Positions 41,491 through 49,520 of a stretch of 64,000 nt of DNA are shown here, piece by piece. The translations under genes and the position numbers were made by a program. The DNA is from Pelagibius sp965227505. GTDB lineage: Bacteria > Pseudomonadota > Alphaproteobacteria > Kiloniellales > Kiloniellaceae. The stretch's first letter is position 1, and each line of letters begins with the position of its first letter. The notes below the pieces were generated by a model. It was not told where the DNA came from. It saw only the letters and a program-made list of their open reading frames with translations, and did not search any database. The stretch is taken from positions 4,774,001 through 4,838,000 of the forward strand of contig NZ_OZ245757.1 of NCBI RefSeq assembly GCF_965227505.1. Direction: 5' to 3'.

Positions 41491-42450
41491 ATGTCCGAAC
41501 CGCAAAGACTGACCGTCTTCTACGACGGCGCCTGCCCGCTGTGCCGGCGCGAGATTGCGTTCTACCGGGGACGGCGCGGGGCGGAGACGGTGACGTGGTG
41601 CGACGTCAGCACAGTCGACGCCCCGGAGGTCACCGACGGCCTCTCCCGCGATGCGGCCCTGGCCCGTTTCCATGTGCGCGACGCTTCCGGCAGGCTGATG
41701 TCCGGTGGTGCCGCCTTCGCGCGGCTCTGGGAGGAGATGCCCGCCTTTCGCAGCCTTGGCCGGGCCTTCCGCCACCCGCCGCTGCGCTGGCTCATCGACC
41801 GCAGCTACGATCTCTTCCTGCACCTGCGCCCCGGCCTGCAGTGGCTGGCGCGGCGGGCTGAAGACGACAGGGCCGAAGACGACAGGGCTGAAGACGGCAG
41901 AAGCAGGATCGCCGGCAGCGAGACCGATGGAGCTGTGCGGCCCAAGTGGCTGGTCCGCGACCTGCGCTCCGACCATGCCGGGGAGACGGGGGCGGTCGCG
42001 ATCTACCGCGGCATCCTTACGGTGACCCGCAACGAAGAGATCCGGCGCTTCGCCGAGGCGCATCTGGAAACCGAACGCCGCCACCTGGCCGACATCGAGG
42101 CCGTGCTGCCGCCGCGGGACCGCAGCCGCTGTCTGCCGCTGTGGCGCGTCGCCGGTTTCCTGACCGGGGCGCTGCCCGCGCTCTTCGGGCCGCGGGCCGT
42201 CTATGCCACCATCGCCGCCGTGGAAACCTTCGTCGACAGGCACTACGCCGAACAGATCGAGCGCCTGGACCCGGAGGGCGCGCACGCCGCGCTGCGCGCC
42301 CTGCTGGAAACTTGCCGCCTGGACGAGGTGCATCACCGCGACGAGGCGCGGGAAGCTCTCGACGCCGAACCCGGCGCGCTGATGACCCTCTGGTGCCGCA
42401 CCGTCGGCAGCGGCTCGGCCCTGGCGGTCGCCCTTGCCCGGCGGGTGTAA
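41491..42450 (+). CDS. DCC thiol-disulfide (DUF393) - Coq7 ubiquinone hydroxylase fusion
   Basis: A 319-residue two-domain protein. Residues 1-110 are a DCC/DUF393 thioredoxin-like domain (TVFYDGACPLCRREIAFY, Cys15 and Cys18). Residues 150-319 are a Coq7-type di-iron domain: RSDHAGETGAVAIYRGIL, EAHLETERRHLADIE, YATIAAVETFVDRHYAEQIERL and CRLDEVHHRDEA, which supply the E / ExxH / E / ExxH ligands. Coq7 hydroxylates demethoxyubiquinone. The domains are joined by a RAEDDRAEDDRAEDG linker from a 15-bp triplication (41857-41901). Normal Coq7 lacks the N-terminal domain. The stop codon lies in an 18-bp repeat. Confidence 0.9.
   Translation: MSEPQRLTVFYDGACPLCRREIAFYRGRRGAETVTWCDVSTVDAPEVTDGLSRDAALARFHVRDASGRLMSGGAAFARLWEEMPAFRSLGRAFRHPPLRWLIDRSYDLFLHLRPGLQWLARRAEDDRAEDDRAEDGRSRIAGSETDGAVRPKWLVRDLRSDHAGETGAVAIYRGILTVTRNEEIRRFAEAHLETERRHLADIEAVLPPRDRSRCLPLWRVAGFLTGALPALFGPRAVYATIAAVETFVDRHYAEQIERLDPEGAHAALRALLETCRLDEVHHRDEAREALDAEPGALMTLWCRTVGSGSALAVALARRV
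41857..41901. repeat. 15-bp in-frame tandem repeat (x3) in the fusion linker
   Basis: GCTGAAGACGACAGG-type units repeat three times and encode A-E-D-D-R repeats joining the DCC and Coq7 domains. The length keeps the frame. Confidence 0.9.
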
Positions 42451-42492
42451 GGCGTGCGGCGGGTGTAAGGCGTGCGGCGGGTTTAGGGCGTG
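42439..42492. repeat. 18-bp tandem repeat (x3) over the coq7 stop codon
   Basis: CGGCGGGTGTAAGGCGTG is repeated twice exactly and once with two changes. The TAA of the first unit is the stop of the fusion gene; the second unit has a second in-frame TAA. Confidence 0.9.
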
Positions 42493-42508
42493 CGGCAGGG
42501 GGAGTGCT

Positions 42509-43123
42509 GTGACCTTGCGGCGTGGTGTGCGGCTCTTGCTCGGGCCGCTGCTGGTTCTTGTAGCGGCCTGTGGCGGTGCCGCCGTATCGGATCAGAGGGC
42601 CGTGGCTGACGATTCCCTGGTGATCGACGATTTCGCCGACCCTGGCCTCGTGTCGCGTCTCGGCACGCCGTGGCGCGCGGTGAGCGACCGGGTGATGGGC
42701 GGCATCTCAGAAGCCTCCGTCACCCGCGAAGTCGATAACGGATCGGCCTGCCTGCGGCTGAGCGGGGACGTGCGGCTGGAGAACAACGGCGGCTTCGTGC
42801 AGGCCGGCCTTGACCTGACGCCGTCCGGCGGGACCTTCGATGCCTCCGCCTATAGCGGCCTGCGCCTGACCGTGCGCGGCAACGGCGAAGGCTACGGCCT
42901 GCATCTGCGCAGCGCCGACAACACCCGCCCCTGGCAGTCCTACCGCGCCAGCTTCACGGCGGGCCCGGAGGCGGTGACACTGGAGATTCCCTTCACGGCC
43001 TTTCAGCCCCACCGCATCGACAAGCCTCTGGACGTCAGCCGCCTGCGCCGCGTCGGCCTCGTCGCCATCGGCCGTGCCTTTACCGCCGATCTCGCCCTCT
43101 GCGCCATCGCGTTTTACCGTTAG
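42509..43123 (+). CDS. CIA30 family lipoprotein
   Basis: A 204-residue protein with a GTG start and an AGGGGGAG ribosome site. The lipobox LVAAC (Cys about residue 21) predicts a lipoprotein. The mature part is a CIA30/NDUFAF1-like galactose-binding-type beta-sandwich: LVIDDFADPGLVSRLGTPWRAVSDRVMGGISEASVTRE, CLRLSGDVRLENNGGFVQAGLDL, YSGLRLTVRGNGEGYGLHLR and WQSYRASF. Mitochondrial relatives help assemble complex I; bacterial roles are unknown. Confidence 0.87.
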   Translation: MTLRRGVRLLLGPLLVLVAACGGAAVSDQRAVADDSLVIDDFADPGLVSRLGTPWRAVSDRVMGGISEASVTREVDNGSACLRLSGDVRLENNGGFVQAGLDLTPSGGTFDASAYSGLRLTVRGNGEGYGLHLRSADNTRPWQSYRASFTAGPEAVTLEIPFTAFQPHRIDKPLDVSRLRRVGLVAIGRAFTADLALCAIAFYR

Positions 43124-43133
43124 GGAATGCGCG

Positions 43134-44135
43134 ATGGGGGATGAGCGCGCAGCACGGATTGCCGTGATCGGGGCCGGTCTCGCCGGGCTGCTCTGCGCCC
43201 GCCGTCTACAGGACGCCGGTCTCCATCCGGTTGTCTTCGAGAAGAGCCGCGGTCTCGGCGGCCGGCTGGCCACCCGCCGCGCCGAGGACAACCGCACTTT
43301 CGACCACGGTGCCCAATACATCACCGCACGCAATCCCAGCTTCCGCGCCATGCTGGGGCGCGCGCGGCAGGCGGGCAAAGCGGATCTCTGGCGCCCGCGT
43401 CTCGCGCCGGGGATGGAGGAGCGCAGCGAGGACTGGCTGGTCGGCGCCCCGGCCATGAACGCCCTGGTCCGCCCCCTGGCCGAGGGGCTCGACATCCGTC
43501 AGCAGAGCCAGGTCACGGCGCTGCGCCGCGCGCTCGGCGGCTGGCATCTGGAGGGCGTGGAGGATGAAGCGGGCCGGCCTTTCGACGCCGTGGTCTGCGC
43601 GGTGCCGGCGCCGCAGGCGCAGACCCTGGCGGCGGACGAAGCGGCGCTGGTGGAACACCTCGCCGCCGTCCGCATCGCCCCCTGCTGGGCCCTGATGGTG
43701 ACGTTTTCCGAACTTTTCGATCCCGGCTTCGACGCCTGCCGCCCGGACGGGGAGGCGCTGGCCTGGATCGCGCGCAACAGCTCCAAGCCCGGCCGCGCGG
43801 CGGCCCGCGATACCTGGGTGATCCACGCGAGTCCGGACTGGAGCCGCGAGAACCTCGAACTGGAGCGGGAAGAGGCCGCGGCGCGGATCGTCGCGCTGCT
43901 GCCGGCTGCGTTCGGGCGCGATCTGCCGCCCATCGACCACGCCGTCGCCCACCGCTGGCGCTATGCCCTCACCACCGCGCCGCTGGGCAGACCCTACCTC
44001 GCCACCGGCGACGGCAGCCTGCTCATCGGCGGCGACTGGTGCCTCGGCGCCCGCGTCGAATGCGCCTATGAAAGCGGGGAGGCGATGGCTGCGGCGGTGC
44101 TGGAGCGGTTTGGGCTGGAACAGTTAGATGGCTGA
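43134..44135 (+). CDS. FAD-dependent amine oxidase/renalase-like protein
   Basis: A 333-residue flavoprotein from the ATG at 43134, 10 bases after the CIA30 gene. The dinucleotide motif is IAVIGAGLAGLLCARRLQDAG (about 9-29), with EKSRGLGGRLATRR and FDHGAQYITAR just after, as in renalase-like proteins. The C-terminal FAD site is LLIGGDWCLGARVECAYESGEAMAAAVL. Bacterial relatives oxidise reduced dinucleotide isomers, but this activity is not shown here. Confidence 0.88.
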   Translation: MGDERAARIAVIGAGLAGLLCARRLQDAGLHPVVFEKSRGLGGRLATRRAEDNRTFDHGAQYITARNPSFRAMLGRARQAGKADLWRPRLAPGMEERSEDWLVGAPAMNALVRPLAEGLDIRQQSQVTALRRALGGWHLEGVEDEAGRPFDAVVCAVPAPQAQTLAADEAALVEHLAAVRIAPCWALMVTFSELFDPGFDACRPDGEALAWIARNSSKPGRAAARDTWVIHASPDWSRENLELEREEAAARIVALLPAAFGRDLPPIDHAVAHRWRYALTTAPLGRPYLATGDGSLLIGGDWCLGARVECAYESGEAMAAAVLERFGLEQLDG

Positions 44136-44170
44136 CCGCCTCGCAGGCACTGATGGCCCGCGGCGAACTC

Positions 44171-44246
44171 TGGTGCCGGCTGAGGGACTCGAACCCCCGA
44201 CCCTCTGATTACAAATCAGATGCTCTACCAGCTGAGCTAAGCCGGC
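44171..44246 (-). tRNA. tRNA-Thr (UGU)
   Basis: Read on the minus strand it is a 76-nt cloverleaf starting GCCGGCTTAGCTCAG and ending with an encoded CCA. The anticodon loop is TTTGTAA, giving anticodon TGT. The T arm has GGGGGTTCGAGTCCCTC with one mismatch. It lies 35 bases after the convergent flavoprotein gene. Confidence 0.95.
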
Positions 44247-44546
44247 CCCGGACGGCGTTGCCTCGGGCAGTCGCGATGGCCTGCGCCGTTCGGCGGCAAG
44301 ATAGGGCGGGCGGGGCCGCGCCGCAAGGTCGCTGGCCGCCGTGCCGGCGTCGGGCGGACCGCCAGGATGCGCCCATGCAGTGCATGCGGGGCGGCTATGC
44401 CGCACTCCGCCGAGGCTTGCCTTGGCTGACGGGGCGGGCTTAAGGTCCGGGAACGCAGGCCTTTCGGCCCCCCGGAAACAGCCGACCAGCAAACAGCCAA
44501 CCAAACGCGCCACAGCCCGTGGCCGACACCAGGGAGCATCAGCGCC

Positions 44547-46046
44547 ATGTCAGCGGCCCTCTCCATCGAATCCCTCAAGACCCAGGCCCAGGGCCTGTCC
44601 TTCCGCAACCAGGCCTTCATCGGCGGCCAGTTCGCCGATGCCGCCTCCGGCAAGACCTTCGACTGCGTCTCGCCTGTCGACGGCAAGGTGCTGACGGCGG
44701 TGGCCGCCGGCGACGCGGAAGACGTCGACCGCGCGGTGAAAGCCGCCCGCGCCGCCTTCGAAGACGGCCGCTGGTCGCGCCAGCACCCCGCCAAGCGCAA
44801 GAAGGTGCTGCAGCGCTGGGCCGACCTGATCGAGGAGCACGCCACCGAACTGGCGCTGCTGGAAACCCTCGACATGGGCAAGCCGATCGGCGATTCCAGC
44901 CGCATCGACATCCCCGCCGTCGCCAACTGCATCCGCTGGTACGGCGAGGCCATCGACAAGATCTACGACGAGGTGGCGCCCACCGGCGACAACGCGGTGG
45001 CCATGATGCTGCGCGAGCCGCTGGGCGTCGTCGGCGCCGTGGTGCCGTGGAACTTCCCGCTGCTGATGGCAGCCTGGAAGATGGGCCCGGCGCTGGCGAC
45101 CGGCAATTCCATGGTGGTGAAGCCGGCCGAGCAGTCGCCGCTGACCGTGATCCGCGCCGCGGAGCTGGCGGTCGAGGCGGGCCTGCCCGAAGGCGTGCTG
45201 AACGTCGTCCCCGGCTTCGGCGAGACGGCGGGCCAGGCGCTCGGCCGCCACATGGACGTGGACGCCATCGCCTTCACCGGCTCCGGCGAAGTCGGCAAGC
45301 TGTTCATGAAGTACTCCGGCGAGTCCAACATGAAGCGGGTGTCGCTGGAGTGCGGCGGCAAGACCCCCAACATCGTCATGGCCGACGCGCCCGACCTCGA
45401 CGCCGCGGCGACGGCGGCGGCCTGGGCGATCTTCTTCAACCAGGGCGAAGTCTGCAACGCCGGCTCCCGCCTGCTGGTCGAGGAAAGCGTGAAGGACGAA
45501 CTGCTGGAGCGCATCATGAAGGTCGGCCAGAAAATGCGAGTCGGCGATCCTCTCGATCCGTCGACCCAGATGGGCGCCATGGTGGACGACACCCAGATGG
45601 AGCGGGTGCTGGGCTACATCGAAAAGGGCCGGAGCGAGGGCGCGAAACTGGCCATGGGCGGCGAGCGCATCATGACCGAGACCGGCGGCTACTACATCGC
45701 GCCGACGGTCTTCGACGACGTGAAGAACGACATGACCATCGCGCAGGAAGAGATCTTCGGGCCGGTGCTCTCGACCATCAGCTTCTCCGACCCGGAGGAG
45801 GCCATCCGCATCGGCAACGACACCATCTACGGCCTTGCCGCCGCGGTCTGGACCAGCGACATCAACAAGGCCCACAAGGCGGCCAAGGCGCTGCGCTCCG
45901 GCGTGGTCTGGGTGAACTGCTTCGATGCCGGCGAGATGTCGACCCCCTTCGGCGGCTTCAAGCAGTCCGGCTTCGGCCGCGACAAGTCGCTCCACGCCAT
46001 GGACAAGTACACCGAAGTGAAGACCGTCTGGATCGAGCTGCACTAG
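44547..46046 (+). CDS. puuC: Aldehyde dehydrogenase, gamma-glutamyl-gamma-aminobutyraldehyde type
   Basis: A 499-residue NAD(P)-dependent aldehyde dehydrogenase. The catalytic Cys303 is in FNQGEVCNAGSRLLVEES and the general base Glu268 in VSLECGGKTPN. The nucleotide loop is AIAFTGSGEVGKLFMKYS, and VVPWNFPLLMAAWKMGPALATGNSMVVKPAEQSP is the usual Rossmann entry. The closest known activity is oxidation of gamma-glutamyl-gamma-aminobutyraldehyde or aminobutyraldehyde in putrescine breakdown, which fits the aminotransferase, glutamine-synthetase-like and carbamoylputrescine genes nearby. A strong terminator follows. The symbol is by similarity and context. Confidence 0.83.
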   Translation: MSAALSIESLKTQAQGLSFRNQAFIGGQFADAASGKTFDCVSPVDGKVLTAVAAGDAEDVDRAVKAARAAFEDGRWSRQHPAKRKKVLQRWADLIEEHATELALLETLDMGKPIGDSSRIDIPAVANCIRWYGEAIDKIYDEVAPTGDNAVAMMLREPLGVVGAVVPWNFPLLMAAWKMGPALATGNSMVVKPAEQSPLTVIRAAELAVEAGLPEGVLNVVPGFGETAGQALGRHMDVDAIAFTGSGEVGKLFMKYSGESNMKRVSLECGGKTPNIVMADAPDLDAAATAAAWAIFFNQGEVCNAGSRLLVEESVKDELLERIMKVGQKMRVGDPLDPSTQMGAMVDDTQMERVLGYIEKGRSEGAKLAMGGERIMTETGGYYIAPTVFDDVKNDMTIAQEEIFGPVLSTISFSDPEEAIRIGNDTIYGLAAAVWTSDINKAHKAAKALRSGVVWVNCFDAGEMSTPFGGFKQSGFGRDKSLHAMDKYTEVKTVWIELH

Positions 46047-46072
46047 TCGCGACGGCAAGTATCCACGCAGAA

Positions 46073-46104
46073 GCGGCGGAGCCCTGACGGGCTCCGCCGC
46101 TTTT
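46073..46104 (+). terminator. Rho-independent terminator after the aldehyde dehydrogenase gene
   Basis: A 12-bp perfect stem GCGGCGGAGCCC / GGGCTCCGCCGC with a TGAC loop, followed by TTTTCTTT. Confidence 0.9.
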
Positions 46105-46307
46105 CTTTGTGGCGTCGCCTTTCAGGGGAAAGATTCCCATAGTATTGCCGGGGCGCGAATTCACTCCAGTATCCTTTGCGTAAATGCAGCTTAAGAGGGC
46201 GGACTTGCCCCAGGTTTGTCCCAGCGTTGCGGGGCCGCCGCTTCTACATTTTGTCATGTATGGGCAGCGACTCCGCCCGTCTGGTGCAATGCCGGGGAGG
46301 CGGGGTC

Positions 46308-46481
46308 ATGAAGGGCAACGATATGAACGTGATTGATTTCCGCGAAGCAGCGGCACGCCAGGGCCTCAAGACGGCATGGCTGGAAGTGGACGACGTGCTC
46401 TCGCGCGGCAGCCAGGACCTGGGCCTCGATGAAGACAGCGCCGGCTTCCTGGTGTTGACGGAGGGCGAAGACCTCGACTGA
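46308..46481 (+). CDS. Hypothetical small acidic protein
   Basis: A 57-residue protein with a GGGGAGG-type ribosome site before the ATG at 46308; a second ATG lies five codons on. The sequence (MNVIDFREAAARQGLKTAWLEVDDVLSRG and an acidic end TEGEDLD) matches no domain I know. Its independence and the leader DNA suggest a real small gene. Confidence 0.5.
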   Translation: MKGNDMNVIDFREAAARQGLKTAWLEVDDVLSRGSQDLGLDEDSAGFLVLTEGEDLD

Positions 46482-46514
46482 GGTCCGACGGCTCCGTAGA
46501 CGCGGGCCCCCCGG

Positions 46515-46973
46515 TTAGAGACGCTTTTCCATGTAGATGCGGTCATAGCCGCCGACGGTCTTGCGCTCGGTCTCGCGGTATCCGCGCTTGGCGTAGATCG
46601 CAACGTTCTCCGTCATGACTTCGTGCGTGTAGAGCAGAATGTGGCCGTAGCCACGCCGGCGTGCCTCGTCCTCCGCAAAATCCATCAGGGTCTTTCCGTG
46701 GCCGGCCTCCTGGCAGGCCGGGTCGACGGCGATGTTGTCCAGCAGCAGAGACCCGTCGCCTGGCTCCAGGACCAGGATGCCGGCAATGCGTCCCTCCGCT
46801 TCCAACACATAGGCCTGCCCGTCCGCAATGCGCCTGGCGTAGTCGTCGAGCATCGGCCCCGGGCGCTTGCCAATCCGCGCGATGTAGGGAGTGTAAGCCG
46901 CCGCGACGATGGCCTCGATACGCGCCTGGTCGGCGGCGCGCGCCGGCCGGATGGTGCCGGGGGATGCGGCCAT
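46515..46973 (-). CDS. GNAT family N-acetyltransferase
   Basis: A 152-residue acetyltransferase. The acetyl-CoA loop is IAVDPACQEAGHGKTLMDFAEDEARRRGYGHILLYTHEVMTENVAIYAKRGYRE (about 81-134), including the Q/R-x-x-G-x-G/A-like turn. Its start overlaps the stop of the nitrilase-family gene, so it is the last gene of the aminotransferase - aguB - GNAT series. Acetylation of a polyamine is plausible from context but not shown. Confidence 0.85.
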   Translation of the reverse strand: MAASPGTIRPARAADQARIEAIVAAAYTPYIARIGKRPGPMLDDYARRIADGQAYVLEAEGRIAGILVLEPGDGSLLLDNIAVDPACQEAGHGKTLMDFAEDEARRRGYGHILLYTHEVMTENVAIYAKRGYRETERKTVGGYDRIYMEKRL

Positions 46974-47851
46974 CAGGGATCCGAAGCGCCGCCGTCCAGC
47001 GTCATCAGCGGGCCGTAGAGGTCCGGGCGGCGGTCTCGGAACAGGCCCCAGGACGCACGCTGGGCGCGCAGCGCGTCGAGGTCGAAAGTGGCCGTGATGA
47101 CGGCACGCTCGTGCTCGTTCGCTTCGGCCACCTTGGCGCCGGTTGCGTCGGCGATGAAGGAGGCGCCGTAGAAGGTGATGCCGGCGGCGTCGCCCTCCTC
47201 GCGGCCGATGCGGTTGGAGGCGACCAGCGGCGTCAGGTTGGCGGCGGCATGGCCCTGCATGGTGCGCTGCCAGTGGTCCTTCGACTTGAGGTTCGGATCC
47301 TGGGGCTCGCTGCCGATGGCCGTGGGATAGAACAGGATCTCCGCGCCCATCAGCGCCATCGCTCGCGCGCACTCCGGGAACCACTGGTCCCAGCAGATGC
47401 CGGCGCCCAGGGTGCCGTAACGGGTCTGCCAGACGCGAAAGCCGCTGTCCCCGGGATTGAAATAGAACTTCTCCTGATAGCCCGGGCCGTCCGGGATGTG
47501 GGACTTGCGGTAGATGCCGAGGCTGCGGCCGTCGGCGTCGATCATCGCCAGGGAATTGTAGTGGGCGTTGTTGGCGCGCTCGAAGAAGCTGACCGGCAGG
47601 ACGACATTCAGCTCCGCGGCCAGAGCGCTCATGCGTTCGAGGACCGGATGATCCTCGGCGGGTTGGGCGAGGGCGAAGTACTCCTGCTTCTGGTCGACGC
47701 AGAAGTAGGGGGTTTCGAAGAGCTCCTGGATCAGCACCACCTGGGCGCCGCCTGCGGCAGCTTCGCGCACCAGGGCTTCGGCGTTGTCGAGATTGGCCTG
47801 ACGGTCCCAGTCGCAGGCCATCTGGGTGGCGGCCACCGTAACCTCGCGCAT
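46973..47851 (-). CDS. aguB: N-carbamoylputrescine amidase (carbon-nitrogen hydrolase)
   Basis: A 292-residue nitrilase-superfamily enzyme with the Glu43 (IQELFETPYF), Lys116 (YRKSHIPDG) and Cys153 (GICWDQWFPE) catalytic triad. FYFNPGDSGFRVWQT and ASNRIGREEG mark the N-carbamoylputrescine amidase group, which releases putrescine, CO2 and ammonia from carbamoylputrescine. It lies 25 bases downstream of an omega-aminotransferase gene and is coupled to a GNAT gene. No agmatine deiminase gene is in the window. Confidence 0.9.
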   Translation of the reverse strand: MREVTVAATQMACDWDRQANLDNAEALVREAAAGGAQVVLIQELFETPYFCVDQKQEYFALAQPAEDHPVLERMSALAAELNVVLPVSFFERANNAHYNSLAMIDADGRSLGIYRKSHIPDGPGYQEKFYFNPGDSGFRVWQTRYGTLGAGICWDQWFPECARAMALMGAEILFYPTAIGSEPQDPNLKSKDHWQRTMQGHAAANLTPLVASNRIGREEGDAAGITFYGASFIADATGAKVAEANEHERAVITATFDLDALRAQRASWGLFRDRRPDLYGPLMTLDGGASDP

Positions 47852-47876
47852 CTTGTGCCCTCCCTTCAGCGCCCGC

Positions 47877-49259
47877 TCAGCGGATGTTCAGGTCTGCCGC
47901 CGTCAGGTCGAGCGCAAGGCGCAGCCGGCGCACCAGTTCGTCGGCTTCCTCGTGCGTCAGGGTGAGGGGCGGGGCCAGCACCATAGCGTCGCCGACGGCC
48001 CGCGAGACCACGCCCTTGGCAAAGCAGTGATCGCGGCAGAGGGTGCCGGCGCGCCCGCGCGGCGAGAAGCGGCTGCGGCTGGCCTTGTCGGAGACCAGCT
48101 CGACCGCGCCGATGAAGCCGACGCCGCGCACCTCGCCCACCAGGGGATGCTCGGCCAGATCCTGCAGGAGACCCTGCAGGTAGGGCCCGGTGTCGTCACG
48201 GACCCGCTCGACCAGCCTTTCCTCCTCCATGATGGCGATGTTCTCCAGCGCCACCGCACAGGCGACCGGATGGCCGGAATAGGTGAAGCCGTGGGCGAAC
48301 TCGCCGCCCATGGACCAGAGGGTCTCGGCGACCCGGTCGCCGAGCATGACCGCGGAGAGCGGCTGGTAGCCTGACGTGATGCCCTTGGCCAGGGTCATCA
48401 TGTCCGGCTTGATGTCGAAGCGGTCGCTGCCGAACCAGTGGCCGGTGCGCCCGAAGCCGCAGATCACCTCGTCGGCGATCAATAGGATGTCGTGCTCCCG
48501 GCAGATGCGCTGCACTTCCGGCCAGTAGCTTTCCGGCGGAATGATCACGCCGCCCGCCCCCTGAATGGGTTCGCCGATGAAGGCGGCCACGGTTTCCGGG
48601 CCCAGTTCCAGGATCTTGTCCTCGATCGCCCTGGCCGCGGCGATGCCGAAGTCCGCCGGGTCCATGTCGCCGCCCCCGGCGAACCAGTAGGGCTGGCGCA
48701 CGTGGTGGAAGCCGGGCAGCGGCAGGTCGTCGAGTTCGTGCATGGGCTGCATGCCGCCCAGGCTGGCGGCGGCCATTGTGCTGCCGTGGTAACCGTTGGT
48801 GCGGCTGATGATGTTGCGCCGCTCCGGCCGGCCCGCCAGCTTCCAGAAGCGCCGGACCATGCGGGCGATGGTGTCGTTGGCTTCCGAGCCGGAGGAAGCG
48901 TAGAAGACCCGGCTCAGCCCCTCCGGCGTCAGGGCGGCGAGTTTTTCCGACAGCTCGATGGAGGGTGGCGTCGCCGTCTTGAAGAAGGTGTTGTAGTAGG
49001 GCAGGGCCAGCATCTGGTCGTAGGCGGCCTTGGCCAGGCGTTCGCGCCCGTAGCCCACGTTGACGCACCACAGGCCGGACATGCCGTCGAGGATGCGGTT
49101 GCCTTCGGAATCCTCCAGCCAGACGCCCTCGGCGCGGGTGATGATCCGGCTGCCGCCTTCCTCGGCGAGGCCCTTGAAGTCGGTGAAGGGATGAAAGTGG
49201 TGGCGGCTGTCGGCAGCGCGCCAGACGGCGGTGGAGTTGCGCAGAGCTTGGGTGGACAT
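47877..49259 (-). CDS. Class III omega-aminotransferase (putrescine/beta-alanine:pyruvate type)
   Basis: A 460-residue PLP enzyme. The cofactor lysine is Lys292 in MMTLAKGITSGYQPLSA, with Asp263 in LIADEVICGFGRTG contacting the ring nitrogen and ASSGSEANDT at about 121-130 binding phosphate. HFHPFTDFKGLAEEG at the N-terminus and GMSGLWCVNVGYGRERLA fit the SpuC/putrescine-pyruvate group. It precedes aguB by 25 bases, so putrescine made by AguB could be transaminated here. The exact amine is inferred. Confidence 0.88.
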   Translation of the reverse strand: MSTQALRNSTAVWRAADSRHHFHPFTDFKGLAEEGGSRIITRAEGVWLEDSEGNRILDGMSGLWCVNVGYGRERLAKAAYDQMLALPYYNTFFKTATPPSIELSEKLAALTPEGLSRVFYASSGSEANDTIARMVRRFWKLAGRPERRNIISRTNGYHGSTMAAASLGGMQPMHELDDLPLPGFHHVRQPYWFAGGGDMDPADFGIAAARAIEDKILELGPETVAAFIGEPIQGAGGVIIPPESYWPEVQRICREHDILLIADEVICGFGRTGHWFGSDRFDIKPDMMTLAKGITSGYQPLSAVMLGDRVAETLWSMGGEFAHGFTYSGHPVACAVALENIAIMEEERLVERVRDDTGPYLQGLLQDLAEHPLVGEVRGVGFIGAVELVSDKASRSRFSPRGRAGTLCRDHCFAKGVVSRAVGDAMVLAPPLTLTHEEADELVRRLRLALDLTAADLNIR

Positions 49260-49520
49260 GACGACAATCCTATTCAGGTCACCAGGGTTGGATCCTCTTC
49301 CCGGCGGTGCCGGGCCCCTGGCGGTCTAAGGATTGAAGCCGATCCTTGCGCAGTTCAGCAGCAACTCGGCCAGCCGGCAGCGCAGGGATACGCCGCAGCC
49401 GCTGTCCCCGCTCGCTTTCCCGTCTGACCGTCTGGCGCTTGCCATCGTGCTCATGCCGCTGTCCGAAATCCCTGTTCGACAGGCCTCAGCCACCTGCGTC
49501 GAGTGCGGATTTTACCAGCC

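Noticed and set aside
44550..46058. A 502-codon minus-strand frame opposite the aldehyde dehydrogenase
   Set aside because: Shadow frame of the aldehyde dehydrogenase gene; no recognisable domain.
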